Part shown: positions 1-9,244 of the stretch, in pieces
Layout of the letters: every line of letters starts with the position of its first letter
Position numbering within the stretch: the first letter of the stretch is position 1
From: Sphingobacterium sp. LZ7M1
GTDB taxonomy: Bacteria > Bacteroidota > Bacteroidia > Sphingobacteriales > Sphingobacteriaceae
Reading direction: 5' to 3'
DNA: 64,000 bases
NCBI RefSeq assembly: GCF_024296865.1
Contig: NZ_CP101134.1
Coordinates: 3,906,001 to 3,970,000, forward strand
Notes under the pieces: model-generated
What the model saw: only the letters and a program-made list of their open reading frames with translations
What the model was told of the DNA's origin: nothing
Database searches by the model: none
Translations under genes and position numbers: made by a program

Positions 1-746
1 ATAAGTTCAGCTAGATAAGGCATAAAGATCATCATCGGCACGGCAGTCACCAACACCAATGAGATGATATAAGATAGTTTTTTATTGTCACCTTCGATTG
101 CTCCCGAAGTTGCGATCGCAGCGGATACCCCACAGATCGAAACTGCACTGGAAAGCATCAGGGACATTTCTTTATCGATCTTGAATTTCTTACAGATCCA
201 GAATGCAAAGTACCAAACGGACACGACTACAACCAGAGCCTGGATAAGGCCTAATGAACCCGCTTTTAAGATATCGCCAAATATGACCGTTGTACCCAAA
301 AGAACCAATCCGATCTTGACATACATCTCGGTATTCAGGGCTGCTTTGAACCAATCGGGCAACTTGAAGAAGTTGCTGATGATCAAGCCGATAGCCAAAC
401 TGAATATCACTGCCTCTAGATTGAAACTCTTAACACCTGAATTTCCAGCCAATACCAAGGCAAAAAGGGTCAGGACATAGATAATCGGAAATACTATCAG
501 CAATGCCTTGAGGCTTTTCTTGAGCAAGAGGGCTCCTAAGATAGCCGTTACGTAGACTAAGATGAATTGCAGGCCCATTGCTCCTAAATTGGATCCAGAA
601 AGTACTTTTGAAGTGAGTTCAGTAGAGTTTGACCAGCCGAAAGATGGAACAGGTACTACGAAACCAAGCAGGGCAAGCCCAATGATTCCGAATCCCAAGA
701 TAACAACTACCCAATCCTCAGAGAGTTCAAATGTTTTGGCAGACAT
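1..746 (-). CDS. YeiH/UPF0324-family putative sulfate exporter, partial (3' end off window)
   Basis: The reading frame starts at an ATG at 746 and stays open to the left edge, so the C-terminus is missing (about 248 codons visible). The translation begins MSAKTFELSEDWVVVILGFG and shows repeated hydrophobic segments. The stretches VKIGLVLLGTTVIFGDILKAG and MLSSAVSICGVSAAIATSG are typical of the UPF0324/YeiH (PF03601) membrane family. Some members of that family are proposed sulfate exporters, but function is poorly established. The gene starts 7 nt after the stop of the TIGR01777 epimerase gene and is probably the third gene of that operon. The family call is from memory of the motif pattern. 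Confidence 0.85.
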   Translation of the reverse strand, partial: MSAKTFELSEDWVVVILGFGIIGLALLGFVVPVPSFGWSNSTELTSKVLSGSNLGAMGLQFILVYVTAILGALLLKKSLKALLIVFPIIYVLTLFALVLAGNSGVKSFNLEAVIFSLAIGLIISNFFKLPDWFKAALNTEMYVKIGLVLLGTTVIFGDILKAGSLGLIQALVVVVSVWYFAFWICKKFKIDKEMSLMLSSAVSICGVSAAIATSGAIEGDNKKLSYIISLVLVTAVPMMIFMPYLAEL

Positions 747-753
747 AAAATGT

Positions 754-1674
754 TTAAGTTGATGATTTAATTAATTGATCAAATGCGGGCTGAAGATAGG
801 GAAAATTAAACTGAAAGCCATTTTTTAAAGTTAATAAAGTTGTTACCGGAACGCTTTCCAACAGGAGTGAAGAGTCCACTCCTTTTACGAATGCTCCCAT
901 CTTGGCCATGAAGGTTGGCAGGGGCAAACCAAACGAAACGCCTGATGCATGCCTTAATTTTTGCATAAACTCGGCATTGCTTACCGGATTAGGACTGCAG
1001 GCATGGTAAATATCGGCTCGATGGTCTGATTTGATGATCCAATCGATCATTCCCACAAAATCGGCTTCATGAATCCAAGCAATCATTTGCTTTCCATCTC
1101 CTACCTGTCCAGCCAAGCCCATCTTTGCCAATGGGTATAGCTCAGCAAACATACCTGACTTCTTGGTCAGGATGGGACTCATCCTCAAGATCAGTTTTTC
1201 TGTATTTGGCGTATGGGCAGCTAAGAAGGTTTTTTCCCAATCCTGCGCCAAGGAACCTAGGAAATCATTGGAATATTCCTTTGAAGTTTCATCTTTTAGA
1301 GATGTGCCGCCATTGAAAATGGAAACGCCCGAAAAGTTGATCCAGAGTTTTACCGGATTTTCCAATTGGGATATCGCTTCACCTAACAACCTGGTTGGAC
1401 CCAACCTCGAGCTGCGGAGCAACGCTTTGTTTTTCTTGGTAAATCTTCTATTGATGGAAAGTCCACAGAGGTTGATTAGCACATCGGCACCTTCCAGTTC
1501 TTTCTGCCAGGAATCAAGGTTTTCGCCATCCCAATATACAAAGTCTAGCTTTGGATGGTGCTTGACCATACGCTTCCGACTCAGCACGATGATTTCATGG
1601 TCCTGTTCTCTAAACATACTGATCAATAAATTGCCTAAATTCCCGGTGCCTCCCGCCAATACGATCTTTGCCAT
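754..1674 (-). CDS. TIGR01777 family NAD(P)-binding epimerase (SDR39U1/YfcH-like)
   Basis: A 306-residue protein starting MAKIVLAGGTGNLGNLLISM. The N-terminal GGTGNLG is the Rossmann dinucleotide-binding turn of extended SDR proteins. WDGENLDSW, NLCGLSINRR and the C-terminal DUF1731-like region fit the TIGR01777 family, whose substrate is unknown. The frame continues 22 codons further upstream, but that extension runs into the preceding gene. The ATG at 1674 lies 2 nt after the upstream gene's stop and puts the Rossmann motif at the very N-terminus, so I chose it. The family is clear; the specific role is unknown. Confidence 0.88.
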   Translation of the reverse strand: MAKIVLAGGTGNLGNLLISMFREQDHEIIVLSRKRMVKHHPKLDFVYWDGENLDSWQKELEGADVLINLCGLSINRRFTKKNKALLRSSRLGPTRLLGEAISQLENPVKLWINFSGVSIFNGGTSLKDETSKEYSNDFLGSLAQDWEKTFLAAHTPNTEKLILRMSPILTKKSGMFAELYPLAKMGLAGQVGDGKQMIAWIHEADFVGMIDWIIKSDHRADIYHACSPNPVSNAEFMQKLRHASGVSFGLPLPTFMAKMGAFVKGVDSSLLLESVPVTTLLTLKNGFQFNFPYLQPAFDQLIKSST

Positions 1675-1676
1675 AA

Positions 1677-3146
1677 TTAAATTTTTATTTTGATGTGGTA
1701 ATGGTCCTTCAATGCAATTCGAGCAGCATGGTACCCACACATCCCGTGAACACCACCTGCAGGTGGCGTTGAAGAAGAACCGATATAAACATTGGGATTG
1801 GAAGTGCGGTAAGGTGTCAAGGATTTGGTTGGCCTAGTGAACAGCTGCATAATATCCATCTGACCAGCATTGATATCTCCACCGATGTAATTTGGATTGT
1901 ATTGTTCCAGCTGCCCGGTATTCATAGATGACCTTGCCAGAACGGTATCCCTAAAACCCGGAGCAAACCTTTCAATCTGATTCTCGATAGCTTCACTGCG
2001 GTCTGCAAAAGAACCATGGGGGACATGACAGTATGCCCAAGCTGTATGTTTTCCTTCCGGTGACCGGGTCGGATCAAATTTGCTTGGCTGCGCGAATAAG
2101 ACAAATGGCCTGTCCACTAATTTGCCATTATAGGTATCCAATTCGTTTTTTGCAATTTCTGCAAAGGTATTCCCAATATGTACCGTAGCGGCAAACTGGC
2201 TTCTACCATCACTAAAGGGAGTAGGATCTGATAATGCCCAATCCATTTTAAAGACCCCCATGCCATAACGATAGGCTTCCAATTGCTTCCTATAGCCCTC
2301 CAGAAGATCTAAGCCTTTAATCTTTAATATCTGCAGTGGTGTGAGGTCAAGGATCAGCACCTTATGTTTTGGTAGATCACGTACATCTTCGAGCCAAAAA
2401 TTGAGCTGCAGTTCTCCTCCCAGTGATTCATAATAAGCCAACATGGAATCAGCAATTGCTTGGGATCCACCGACTGGAATTGGCCAGCCGACTTGATGCC
2501 CCAACGTCCCTAACACCATCCCAATCGCTGCTGTACTCAATTTATTGAAGGGTAAGATGCCATGGGCCACCAATCCCGACCATAAGGCTTTAGCCTCAAC
2601 GGTCTGGAATCGATCGGCAATGGCGTGCGCACTGCGCAATCCTGATAAACCGAACTTGGCCATCAACAATGGATTGTTAGGAAACCTTAAAGGTCCGAGA
2701 AGATCTTTCGAAAGGGAGTCCCAATTTTTGACAAATGGTGACAATAGTGCCTGATAAGCATTATAATCTTGCCCTAGCTCCTGCTGCATCAGCTTCATGT
2801 CCTGATGTAATACGACGGCTCGACCAGAGTCTAAGGGTTGGGAAACCTGAAAATCCGCGATTTTGAAAGCCAAGCCGAAATCCTCTAGCGGCAATGAGCG
2901 CATAAAAGGTGATCCAAGAGCCATGGGATGGATTGCCGAACATACATCGTGCTTGAAACCTGGAAGGGTAAGTTCTTTGGTTCGCATCCCGCCTCCTACT
3001 GTATCGGCACCTTCTACAAGCAAGGTGCTTAACCCTTGTCTTTGTAGGGTGATGGCGGCAGCAAGTCCATTGGGTCCGGATCCTATAATGATGGCATCGT
3101 AACTTTTCAAATCATCGGTATGAATCTTAAAGTTAAGATAAAGCAA
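1677..3146 (-). CDS. Phytoene-desaturase-like FAD-dependent NAD(P)/FAD oxidoreductase
   Basis: About 489 residues. The N-terminal dinucleotide-binding motif IIIGSGPNGLAAAITLQRQG is followed by LVEGADTVGGGMRTKELTLP, the flavin-binding pattern of the CrtI/phytoene dehydrogenase-related amine-oxidase superfamily. The C-terminal NPNVYIGSSSTPPAGGVHGM is the second FAD contact. The substrate cannot be deduced, because many carotenoid-unrelated proteins carry this fold. There is no ATG near the expected N-terminus. The frame could start at TTG 3146 or, more like the family, at TTG 3110 (just before KSYDAIII). It is first in a run with the TIGR01777 epimerase (2-nt gap) and the YeiH-like gene. Confidence 0.85.
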   Translation of the reverse strand: MLYLNFKIHTDDLKSYDAIIIGSGPNGLAAAITLQRQGLSTLLVEGADTVGGGMRTKELTLPGFKHDVCSAIHPMALGSPFMRSLPLEDFGLAFKIADFQVSQPLDSGRAVVLHQDMKLMQQELGQDYNAYQALLSPFVKNWDSLSKDLLGPLRFPNNPLLMAKFGLSGLRSAHAIADRFQTVEAKALWSGLVAHGILPFNKLSTAAIGMVLGTLGHQVGWPIPVGGSQAIADSMLAYYESLGGELQLNFWLEDVRDLPKHKVLILDLTPLQILKIKGLDLLEGYRKQLEAYRYGMGVFKMDWALSDPTPFSDGRSQFAATVHIGNTFAEIAKNELDTYNGKLVDRPFVLFAQPSKFDPTRSPEGKHTAWAYCHVPHGSFADRSEAIENQIERFAPGFRDTVLARSSMNTGQLEQYNPNYIGGDINAGQMDIMQLFTRPTKSLTPYRTSNPNVYIGSSSTPPAGGVHGMCGYHAARIALKDHYHIKIKI

Positions 3147-3181
3147 TGTGAATTGCTAAAATGAGGGGCTATAAAAAAGAA

Positions 3182-3203
3182 AAAGCCCCAATGCTGGGGC
3201 TTT
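3182..3203 (-). terminator. Rho-independent terminator after fadE
   Basis: A perfect stem AAAGCCCC / GGGGCTTT lies 23 nt downstream of the fadE stop. Read on the minus strand it is followed by a T-rich run, so it probably ends the marR-fadN-fadA-fadE transcript. Confidence 0.85.
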
Positions 3204-3225
3204 AATCATAATCAACCTTTAATAC

Positions 3226-5019
3226 TTAGAAACAGTATTTATTTTCTTCAATCAATTTCTTCGCAATTCTCTGGCGAGCTTCTTTGACATTGAACGGTTG
3301 TGCTTTTGTAAAGCGACGAAGACCTACCAACATCATGTTCAGCTCATCCCCTTCTGCAAAGGAATTTAACGCTTCTTTACCGGCAGCATTGACTTTGTCA
3401 ATCGCTCCATATAGATATACTTTAGCCATATCAGCTGCATAGTCTGCATGCTCTCCCGGTTGCGTATGCTGCAGTTTTTCTGCACGCAACAATACCGATT
3501 CTGCAACATATACATAGCCGATAATATCAGCAATATTCATCAGGATTTCTTGTTCTTTGGACAAGGACATCATCAGTTTTTGAACCGCAGCACCAGCAAT
3601 CATTAATCCCGCTTTCTTCAAGTTGGCAACGATTTTCTTTTCTGCAGCAAAAGGAGTTTCATCTTCAGGACCAAAGTCAGGAATAGACATCAGTTCTCCT
3701 GCCACAGCTTGAGCAGGTCCCATTAAGTCTAACTCACCTTTCATCGCGCGCTTCAACAACATATCCACCACCAATAGTCTATTGACTTCGTTCGTACCTT
3801 CAAAGATTCTGTTGATACGGGAGTCGCGGTAAGCTCTTTCCATAGGAGCTTCAGCGGAATAACCCATACCTCCATAGATCTGAACACCTTCGTCCACCAC
3901 ATAATCCAACATCTCTGAACACCATACCTTGATGATCGCACATTCAATGGCAAACAGCTCAACAGATTTTAATTTTGCTTTTGCTTCGTCCATTCCAGAT
4001 GCGATCAATGCTTCATAGGCATCATCGATATTCTGTCCGGCACGGTATGCAGCCGATTCATTCGCGAATAGACGGGTAGCCATTTCTGCCAATTTATAAC
4101 GGATGGCACCGAATTTTGAAATTGGCAAGTTGAACTGTACACGTTCATTGGCATAATTGATCGCAGTGGTCAATACGGCACGTGAAGAACCGATGGTGGC
4201 TGCTCCAAGCTTGATACGACCAATGTTTAGGATATTCACCGCAATCTTGAATCCGTTCTCTCTATCAGAAAGCATGTTCTCTACTGGAACAGGACAGTCA
4301 TTGAAGAAGATCTGACGGGTTGAAGACCCCTTGATACCCAATTTATGCTCTTCAGGATTCATGGTGATACCACCGAAATCCTTTTCTACGATAAATGCCG
4401 TTAAGTTTTTATCATCATCAATCTTGGCAAAAACGATGAATACATCTGCGAATCCACCATTGGTGATCCACATCTTTTGTCCATTGATCAAGTAATGGGT
4501 TCCTTCAGCATTCAACTTCGCTGAGGTACGGCCAGAGTTTGCATCGGAACCTGAGTTAGGTTCTGTCAAACAATAAGCAGCTTTCCACTCACCTGTTGCC
4601 AGCTTAGGGATATATTTATCTTTCTGCGCATCATTCCCGTAATACAGGATTGGTAAGGTTCCGATCCCTGTATGGGCAGATAAGGCCACGGCAAAGGAGA
4701 AACCTCCTCCAACAGCATCAGCCACTAACATGGACGTATTGAAATTCTTACCGAAACCACCGTATTGCTCTGGAATCGATACGCCCAACATACCCAGTTC
4801 TCCAGATTTGTCCATTAGGCTCTGCATCAATCCTTCTTCTTGGGCATCGATTCTTTCCAATTTATTGAGAACCTCTGTATCCAAGAAATCAATACAGGTT
4901 TGACGGATCATTTTCGCTTCCTCATCAAACTCTTCAGGAATGAAAATATCAGTGTACGGAGTTTCACGAATGACAAACTCACCACCTTTGATTGCTTTAT
5001 TTTTTACTTCTTCGCTCAT
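3226..5019 (-). CDS. fadE: Acyl-CoA dehydrogenase (FadE type)
   Basis: A 597-residue flavoprotein that oxidises acyl-CoA to trans-2-enoyl-CoA, the first step of beta-oxidation. It has the three acyl-CoA dehydrogenase blocks (CLTEPNSGSDANSG, KMWITNGGFADVFIVFAK, then the helical C-terminal block with YGGMGYSAEAPMERAYRD and INRIFEGTNEVNR). It also has a C-terminal extension of nearly 200 residues, as in the longer FadE proteins of Firmicutes and Bacteroidota. It is last in the fadN-fadA-fadE order also known from Bacillus subtilis. Start MSEEVKNK at 5019; a 71-nt gap follows fadA. Confidence 0.95.
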   Translation of the reverse strand: MSEEVKNKAIKGGEFVIRETPYTDIFIPEEFDEEAKMIRQTCIDFLDTEVLNKLERIDAQEEGLMQSLMDKSGELGMLGVSIPEQYGGFGKNFNTSMLVADAVGGGFSFAVALSAHTGIGTLPILYYGNDAQKDKYIPKLATGEWKAAYCLTEPNSGSDANSGRTSAKLNAEGTHYLINGQKMWITNGGFADVFIVFAKIDDDKNLTAFIVEKDFGGITMNPEEHKLGIKGSSTRQIFFNDCPVPVENMLSDRENGFKIAVNILNIGRIKLGAATIGSSRAVLTTAINYANERVQFNLPISKFGAIRYKLAEMATRLFANESAAYRAGQNIDDAYEALIASGMDEAKAKLKSVELFAIECAIIKVWCSEMLDYVVDEGVQIYGGMGYSAEAPMERAYRDSRINRIFEGTNEVNRLLVVDMLLKRAMKGELDLMGPAQAVAGELMSIPDFGPEDETPFAAEKKIVANLKKAGLMIAGAAVQKLMMSLSKEQEILMNIADIIGYVYVAESVLLRAEKLQHTQPGEHADYAADMAKVYLYGAIDKVNAAGKEALNSFAEGDELNMMLVGLRRFTKAQPFNVKEARQRIAKKLIEENKYCF

Positions 5020-5090
5020 GATATTCTTTTTGATTTAGAATAAGTGAACAAGCACCTTCTTCTGTTTTATATTTTGTTAGTTTATTTTGT

Positions 5091-6263
5091 CTACAGTAGT
5101 TCAAAAATACCTGCAGCTCCTTGTCCTGTACCCACACACATGGTAACCATACCATATTTCTTGCCTCTGCGTTTCAGCTCATGCAGCACCTGAACGGTCA
5201 ATTTAGCTCCGGTACATCCCAGTGGGTGACCCAATGCAATAGCTCCACCATTAACATTCACCTTTTCTTCATCCAATCCCAGTTCACGGATTACGGCCAG
5301 CGATTGAGAAGCGAATGCTTCGTTCAATTCAAAAAGGTCAATATCCTCTTGTTTCAAACCAGCCTGTTTCAATGCCTTTGGAATTGCATAGATGGGCCCA
5401 ATACCCATGATACGCGGTGGCACACCAGCAACGGCAAACGATACCAGTTTAGCGATCGGCGTCAGGTTCAATTCCTTCATTTTCTTCTCAGAAACCACCA
5501 GTACAAAGGCTGCACCATCCGAAGTCTGAGAGGAGTTACCCGCAGTCACGGATCCTTTGGCGTCAAACACCGGTCTTAACTTAGCCAAAGCCTCCAAAGA
5601 GGTGTCAGCGCGTGGACCTTCATCTGTATCAACCACATATTCTTTTGTAGTGATCTTGCCGTCCTTCACAAAGTTGTCTTTCACCTTGATCGGAACGATT
5701 TCATCTTTAAACTTACCGGCTTTGATCGCGGCAACAGCTTTTTCATTTGACTTCAGGGCAAATTTATCTTGATCTTCCCTTGACACCTTATAATCTGTGG
5801 CAACTGCTTCCGCCGTAAGTCCCATTCCCCAGTACCAATCCGGATGTTCCTTAGCGACCACGGCGTTCGGTACGATCTTCCAGCCACCAAATGGCATTCC
5901 CGACATCACCTCTACCCCACCGGCAATGATCATATCCGCCATTCCGGTTTTGATCTTCGCCACTGCCGTAGCAATGGTTTCCAATCCAGAGGCACAATAA
6001 CGGTTTACCGTCAACCCAGGAACCTTATCGGTATCCAATCCCATCAGGGAGATAAAACGCCCAATATTAAGACCTTGCTCCGCCTCCGGCATTGCATTTC
6101 CAACGATTACATCGTCAATATCTTCTTTATTTACATTTGGAACCGATGCCATTAAATGCTTAATTACATCCGCCGCCAAATCATCCGCACGCATAAATCG
6201 AAATCCCCCTCTAGGAGCTTTCCCAACTGCTGTACGAAATCCTGCTACAATGTATGCTTCCAT
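5091..6263 (-). CDS. fadA: Acetyl-CoA C-acyltransferase (3-ketoacyl-CoA thiolase)
   Basis: A 390-residue thiolase that splits 3-ketoacyl-CoA with CoA in the last step of beta-oxidation. The nucleophilic Cys90 is seen in NRYCASGLETI, the general-base His346 in ALGHPLGCTGA, and Cys376 in MCVGTGQGAAG. Length and motifs match the family. The ATG at 6263 is only 3 nt outside the left arm of the repeat element at 6267-6800, so its translation signals now lie inside or against that repeat. It is co-directional with fadN upstream and fadE downstream. Confidence 0.96.
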   Translation of the reverse strand: MEAYIVAGFRTAVGKAPRGGFRFMRADDLAADVIKHLMASVPNVNKEDIDDVIVGNAMPEAEQGLNIGRFISLMGLDTDKVPGLTVNRYCASGLETIATAVAKIKTGMADMIIAGGVEVMSGMPFGGWKIVPNAVVAKEHPDWYWGMGLTAEAVATDYKVSREDQDKFALKSNEKAVAAIKAGKFKDEIVPIKVKDNFVKDGKITTKEYVVDTDEGPRADTSLEALAKLRPVFDAKGSVTAGNSSQTSDGAAFVLVVSEKKMKELNLTPIAKLVSFAVAGVPPRIMGIGPIYAIPKALKQAGLKQEDIDLFELNEAFASQSLAVIRELGLDEEKVNVNGGAIALGHPLGCTGAKLTVQVLHELKRRGKKYGMVTMCVGTGQGAAGIFELL

Positions 6264-6266
6264 GTT

Positions 6267-6800
6267 TTAGTATTTAGTAGTTAGTATTTAGTAGTTAGAC
6301 CTAGAGCTGCTTCAATTTCCTCTGAAGAACAAAACTCATTTTTTGGACTTCATATAGTTTGTTAATTAATCTGTCTAAATCGATATCTAATAAATAACCT
6401 AAATTTTTTGATATTATTAACTGTGTTTCCAATTCATAAGTCGAACCATGGGCTATTGCCAAAAATTGAACAAATGACTTATTGGAATTTCTTCCTGCTC
6501 CTTCAGCAATATTTGAAGGAATTGAAATTGCTGCCCGTTGAATTTGATTCACTAAGTTATATTTCTCTCTATCTGGAAAATCAGAAGTTATTTTATAAAC
6601 ATCTGAAACCAATTCAATCGCCTTCACCCAGAGCTTCAATTCTTTATAATTATGCATTTCTTAGTATTAAGTATTAGTACTAAAAAAAGGTATTCAACAT
6701 TTCTTTAAATAAGGATAAACGACATTTTATCAATTTGTTAACCTTAAATTAAGTATCTCGGCCTTGTCTAAATACTAAATACTTAATACTAAATACTAAT
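6267..6800. mobile_element. Heptamer inverted-repeat element carrying a four-helix-bundle gene
   Basis: The left arm 6267-6298 is two copies of a 14-mer, each made of the 7-mers TAGTATT and TAGTAGT. The right arm 6768-6799 is its inverted copy, with 29 of 32 positions complementary. A third array of the same heptamer, in left-arm orientation, lies at 6661-6682. The only gene inside is the four-helix-bundle gene. The element fills the whole space between fadN and fadA: the fadN stop codon lies within the right arm and the fadA ATG is 3 nt from the left arm. Whether it is mobile is inference from this layout; I see no clear target duplication and no transposase. Confidence 0.6.
6301..6657 (-). 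CDS. Four helix bundle protein (TIGR02436, 23S rRNA-IVP family)
   Basis: A 118-residue protein. The segments QIQRAAISIPSNIAEGAGR, FVQFLAIAHGSTYELETQL and the N-terminal KELKLWVKAIELV are hallmarks of the S23/IVP family (PF05635, TIGR02436). It is the fold of proteins encoded in 23S rRNA intervening sequences and related to the Avd accessory protein of diversity-generating retroelements. The function of free-standing copies is unknown. It sits inside a heptamer inverted-repeat element; its stop is 2 nt from the left arm and its ATG is 3 nt from an internal array. It would be cotranscribed with the fad operon. No reverse transcriptase or rRNA is nearby. Confidence 0.9.
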   Translation of the reverse strand: MHNYKELKLWVKAIELVSDVYKITSDFPDREKYNLVNQIQRAAISIPSNIAEGAGRNSNKSFVQFLAIAHGSTYELETQLIISKNLGYLLDIDLDRLINKLYEVQKMSFVLQRKLKQL

Positions 6801-9222
6801 TTCTAAGTGGCTTTCCCGTCGTCAACATCGCTTGGATTCTTTCTAGGGTTTTGCGGGTTGCGCAGAGCTCTAAGAAGGCTTTGCGTTCCATGTCTAGAAG
6901 GTATTGCTCGTCGACTTCGGTTGGTGCGGATAGATCTCCGCCACACATCACCCAGCCTAGTTTTTCGGAAATCAGTTTGTCGTGTTCGGAGATGTAGTGT
7001 CCTGCTTCCATTGAGGATGCACCAACATATACGATTCCGAGACCTTGATTTCCTAGTACTTTGATGTTCTTGCGGTGTGCTGGTTGAACATAGCCTGCGT
7101 TTGCTAATTCCAGCGCTTTGGCTTTGGCATCGGCTAACAGGCGTGCACGGTTCATCGTGATGGCATATTTACCTTCCTGTAGATAGCCTAACTCAAAGGC
7201 TTCCACTGCAGAGGTAGATACTTTTGCTTGGCCGATGGTCAAGAAGCGATCTTTCATGAAATTCTGATCGATTTGATCCGGACGGTAATCATCAGATGCT
7301 CTTAAGGCAAATTCCTTGGAACCACCGCCACCTGGGATCACGCCAACACCAAACTCAACCAAGCCCATGTACGTTTCGGCATGTAGCTGAACAAAGTCGG
7401 CATGCATCGAGAATTCACATCCACCACCCAATGCTAGTTGAAATGGTGCTGCAACTACTGGAATTGCGGAGTATCTCAAACGCATTGAAGTATCTTGAAA
7501 CATCTTAACGGCCATGTTCAACTCATCGTAATCCTGCTCAACCGCCATCATAAAGATCATACCGATATTGGCACCAGCAGAGAAGTTCTTGCCATCATTG
7601 GAAATGACCAATCCGCGGTATTCTTTTTCCGCCAGGTCAATTGCTTTGTTCAAGCCTTGGATGACATCGCCACCGATAGTGTTCATTTTGGTATGGAATT
7701 CACAGTTGATGATTCCATCGCCTAGGTCGATGATGGAAACGCCAGAGTTTTTCCAAATGGTCTTAGCCTCACGGATGTGGTCTAATACGATCAACTCTTC
7801 TGTTCCAGGGATCGGTTTGTAGGATTTAGAAGCGATGTCATAATAATGACGGACTCCATTTTCTACTTTATAGAAACTATCAAATCCTGCATCCAGCATA
7901 TCTTTTACCCATTGGGCAACTTCGCCAGATTGTCCAGGAAGACGTTTTTCTTCTTTTTTGATCTTTTCTAGGGTTTCTTTTACGCCGAGTGCATCCCATA
8001 CCTCAAACGGACCGATTTCCCATCCGAATCCGGCACGCATGGCATCATCGATACGGAAGAAATCATCCGTGATTTCAGGCACGCGGTTAGAAACATATTC
8101 AAACAAAGGATAATGCATCGCTCTGAAAAGCTCTGCGGCCTTGTCTGTACCCTGCTCGTAAACTTTCATGCGCTTACGGATATCTTCAACGGGTTTAGTC
8201 GCTTCCAATGTGGAAGACTTTACTTTTTGCTGTGGACCATAGGTCAGGTCCTTCAAGTTAAGGGAAAGGATTTCAGAATTGCCTTTGTCATCTTTTACCT
8301 TTTCATAGAAACCTTTTTTGGTCTTTTCGCCCAACCATTTATTTTCCACCATTTTGCTGATAAACTCAGGGAGTATAAAAACTCCTTTCGCTTCATCGTT
8401 AGGTGCATTCTGTTCCAGCCCTTTGGCTACATTCACTAGGGTATCCAAGCCAACAACATCCGCAGTACGGAAAGTTGCCGACTTAGGGTGCCCCATAGCA
8501 GGCCCGGTATATTTATCGACTTCCTCAACGGTAAGTCCTAATTTTTCGATAAGGTGTGTTACGGCCAACATGGAGTAAACGCCAATTCTATTGCCGATAA
8601 AGGCTGGAGTATCTTTACATAACACTACAGTTTTACCTAGCATTTTATCTCCATAAGCTACCAGGAAGTCTACAACTTCTTTTTTGGTATCCTTTGTAGG
8701 GATAATTTCCAATAAAGGGAGATAGCGTGGCGGATTGAAGAAGTGGGTACCACAGAAGTTCTCTTTGAAGTCTTGAGAACGGCCTTCTTCCATCAGATGG
8801 ATCGGAATACCAGAAGTATTTGTTGTAATCAATGTCCCTGGTTTGCGGAACTGCTCTACTTTATCAAAAACTGATTTTTTGATATCCAAACGCTCAACAA
8901 CTACCTCGATTACCCAATCTGCCTGAGCGATCTTGCTCATATCATCATCAAAGTTTCCTGTTGAAATACGCGTAGCAAAGGATTTGCTATATAAAGGTGC
9001 AGGGTTTGACTTGATTGCCGTATCCAAAGATTGGTTCACAATACGATTACGGACAGCAGGGCTTTCCAATGTTAAGCCTTTTGCTTCTTCTGCTGGCAAC
9101 AGCTCTTTAGGAACAATGTCCAAAAGCAATACCTCTAAACCTATATTAGCAAAGTGGCAAGCAATTCGAGAACCCATTACTCCGGATCCCAATACAGCTA
9201 CTTTTTTAATATTTCTATTCAT
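6796..9222 (-). CDS. fadN: 3-hydroxyacyl-CoA dehydrogenase / enoyl-CoA hydratase fusion (FadN type)
   Basis: A bifunctional beta-oxidation enzyme of 808 residues. The NAD-binding dehydrogenase half comes first (KKVAVLGSGVMGSRIACHF at the N-terminus, HFFNPPRYLPLLEI near 170). The enoyl-CoA hydratase half is C-terminal (SAGANIG about 547, ALGGGCEFS, FGVGVIPGGGGS). This order is that of B. subtilis FadN and the reverse of E. coli FadB. I chose the ATG at 9222 (MNRNIKKVAVLG) rather than 9255, which would overlap marR. The stop codon is supplied by the right arm of the repeat element, so the last codons may have changed when the element arrived. Confidence 0.94.
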   Translation of the reverse strand: MNRNIKKVAVLGSGVMGSRIACHFANIGLEVLLLDIVPKELLPAEEAKGLTLESPAVRNRIVNQSLDTAIKSNPAPLYSKSFATRISTGNFDDDMSKIAQADWVIEVVVERLDIKKSVFDKVEQFRKPGTLITTNTSGIPIHLMEEGRSQDFKENFCGTHFFNPPRYLPLLEIIPTKDTKKEVVDFLVAYGDKMLGKTVVLCKDTPAFIGNRIGVYSMLAVTHLIEKLGLTVEEVDKYTGPAMGHPKSATFRTADVVGLDTLVNVAKGLEQNAPNDEAKGVFILPEFISKMVENKWLGEKTKKGFYEKVKDDKGNSEILSLNLKDLTYGPQQKVKSSTLEATKPVEDIRKRMKVYEQGTDKAAELFRAMHYPLFEYVSNRVPEITDDFFRIDDAMRAGFGWEIGPFEVWDALGVKETLEKIKKEEKRLPGQSGEVAQWVKDMLDAGFDSFYKVENGVRHYYDIASKSYKPIPGTEELIVLDHIREAKTIWKNSGVSIIDLGDGIINCEFHTKMNTIGGDVIQGLNKAIDLAEKEYRGLVISNDGKNFSAGANIGMIFMMAVEQDYDELNMAVKMFQDTSMRLRYSAIPVVAAPFQLALGGGCEFSMHADFVQLHAETYMGLVEFGVGVIPGGGGSKEFALRASDDYRPDQIDQNFMKDRFLTIGQAKVSTSAVEAFELGYLQEGKYAITMNRARLLADAKAKALELANAGYVQPAHRKNIKVLGNQGLGIVYVGASSMEAGHYISEHDKLISEKLGWVMCGGDLSAPTEVDEQYLLDMERKAFLELCATRKTLERIQAMLTTGKPLRN

Positions 9223-9244
9223 ATCACGTATATTTTCTAATTTC

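Noticed and set aside
85-762. Two plus-strand frames opposite the left-edge gene
   Set aside because: The minus strand encodes a clear YeiH-type membrane protein open to the window edge, so these are antisense shadows.
6267-6800. Diversity-generating retroelement suggested by the Avd-like four-helix-bundle protein
   Set aside because: No reverse transcriptase, template repeat or variable repeat is present nearby.
6267-6800. CRISPR array suggested by the repeated heptamers
   Set aside because: The repeats are contiguous 7-mers without spacers, and there are no cas genes.
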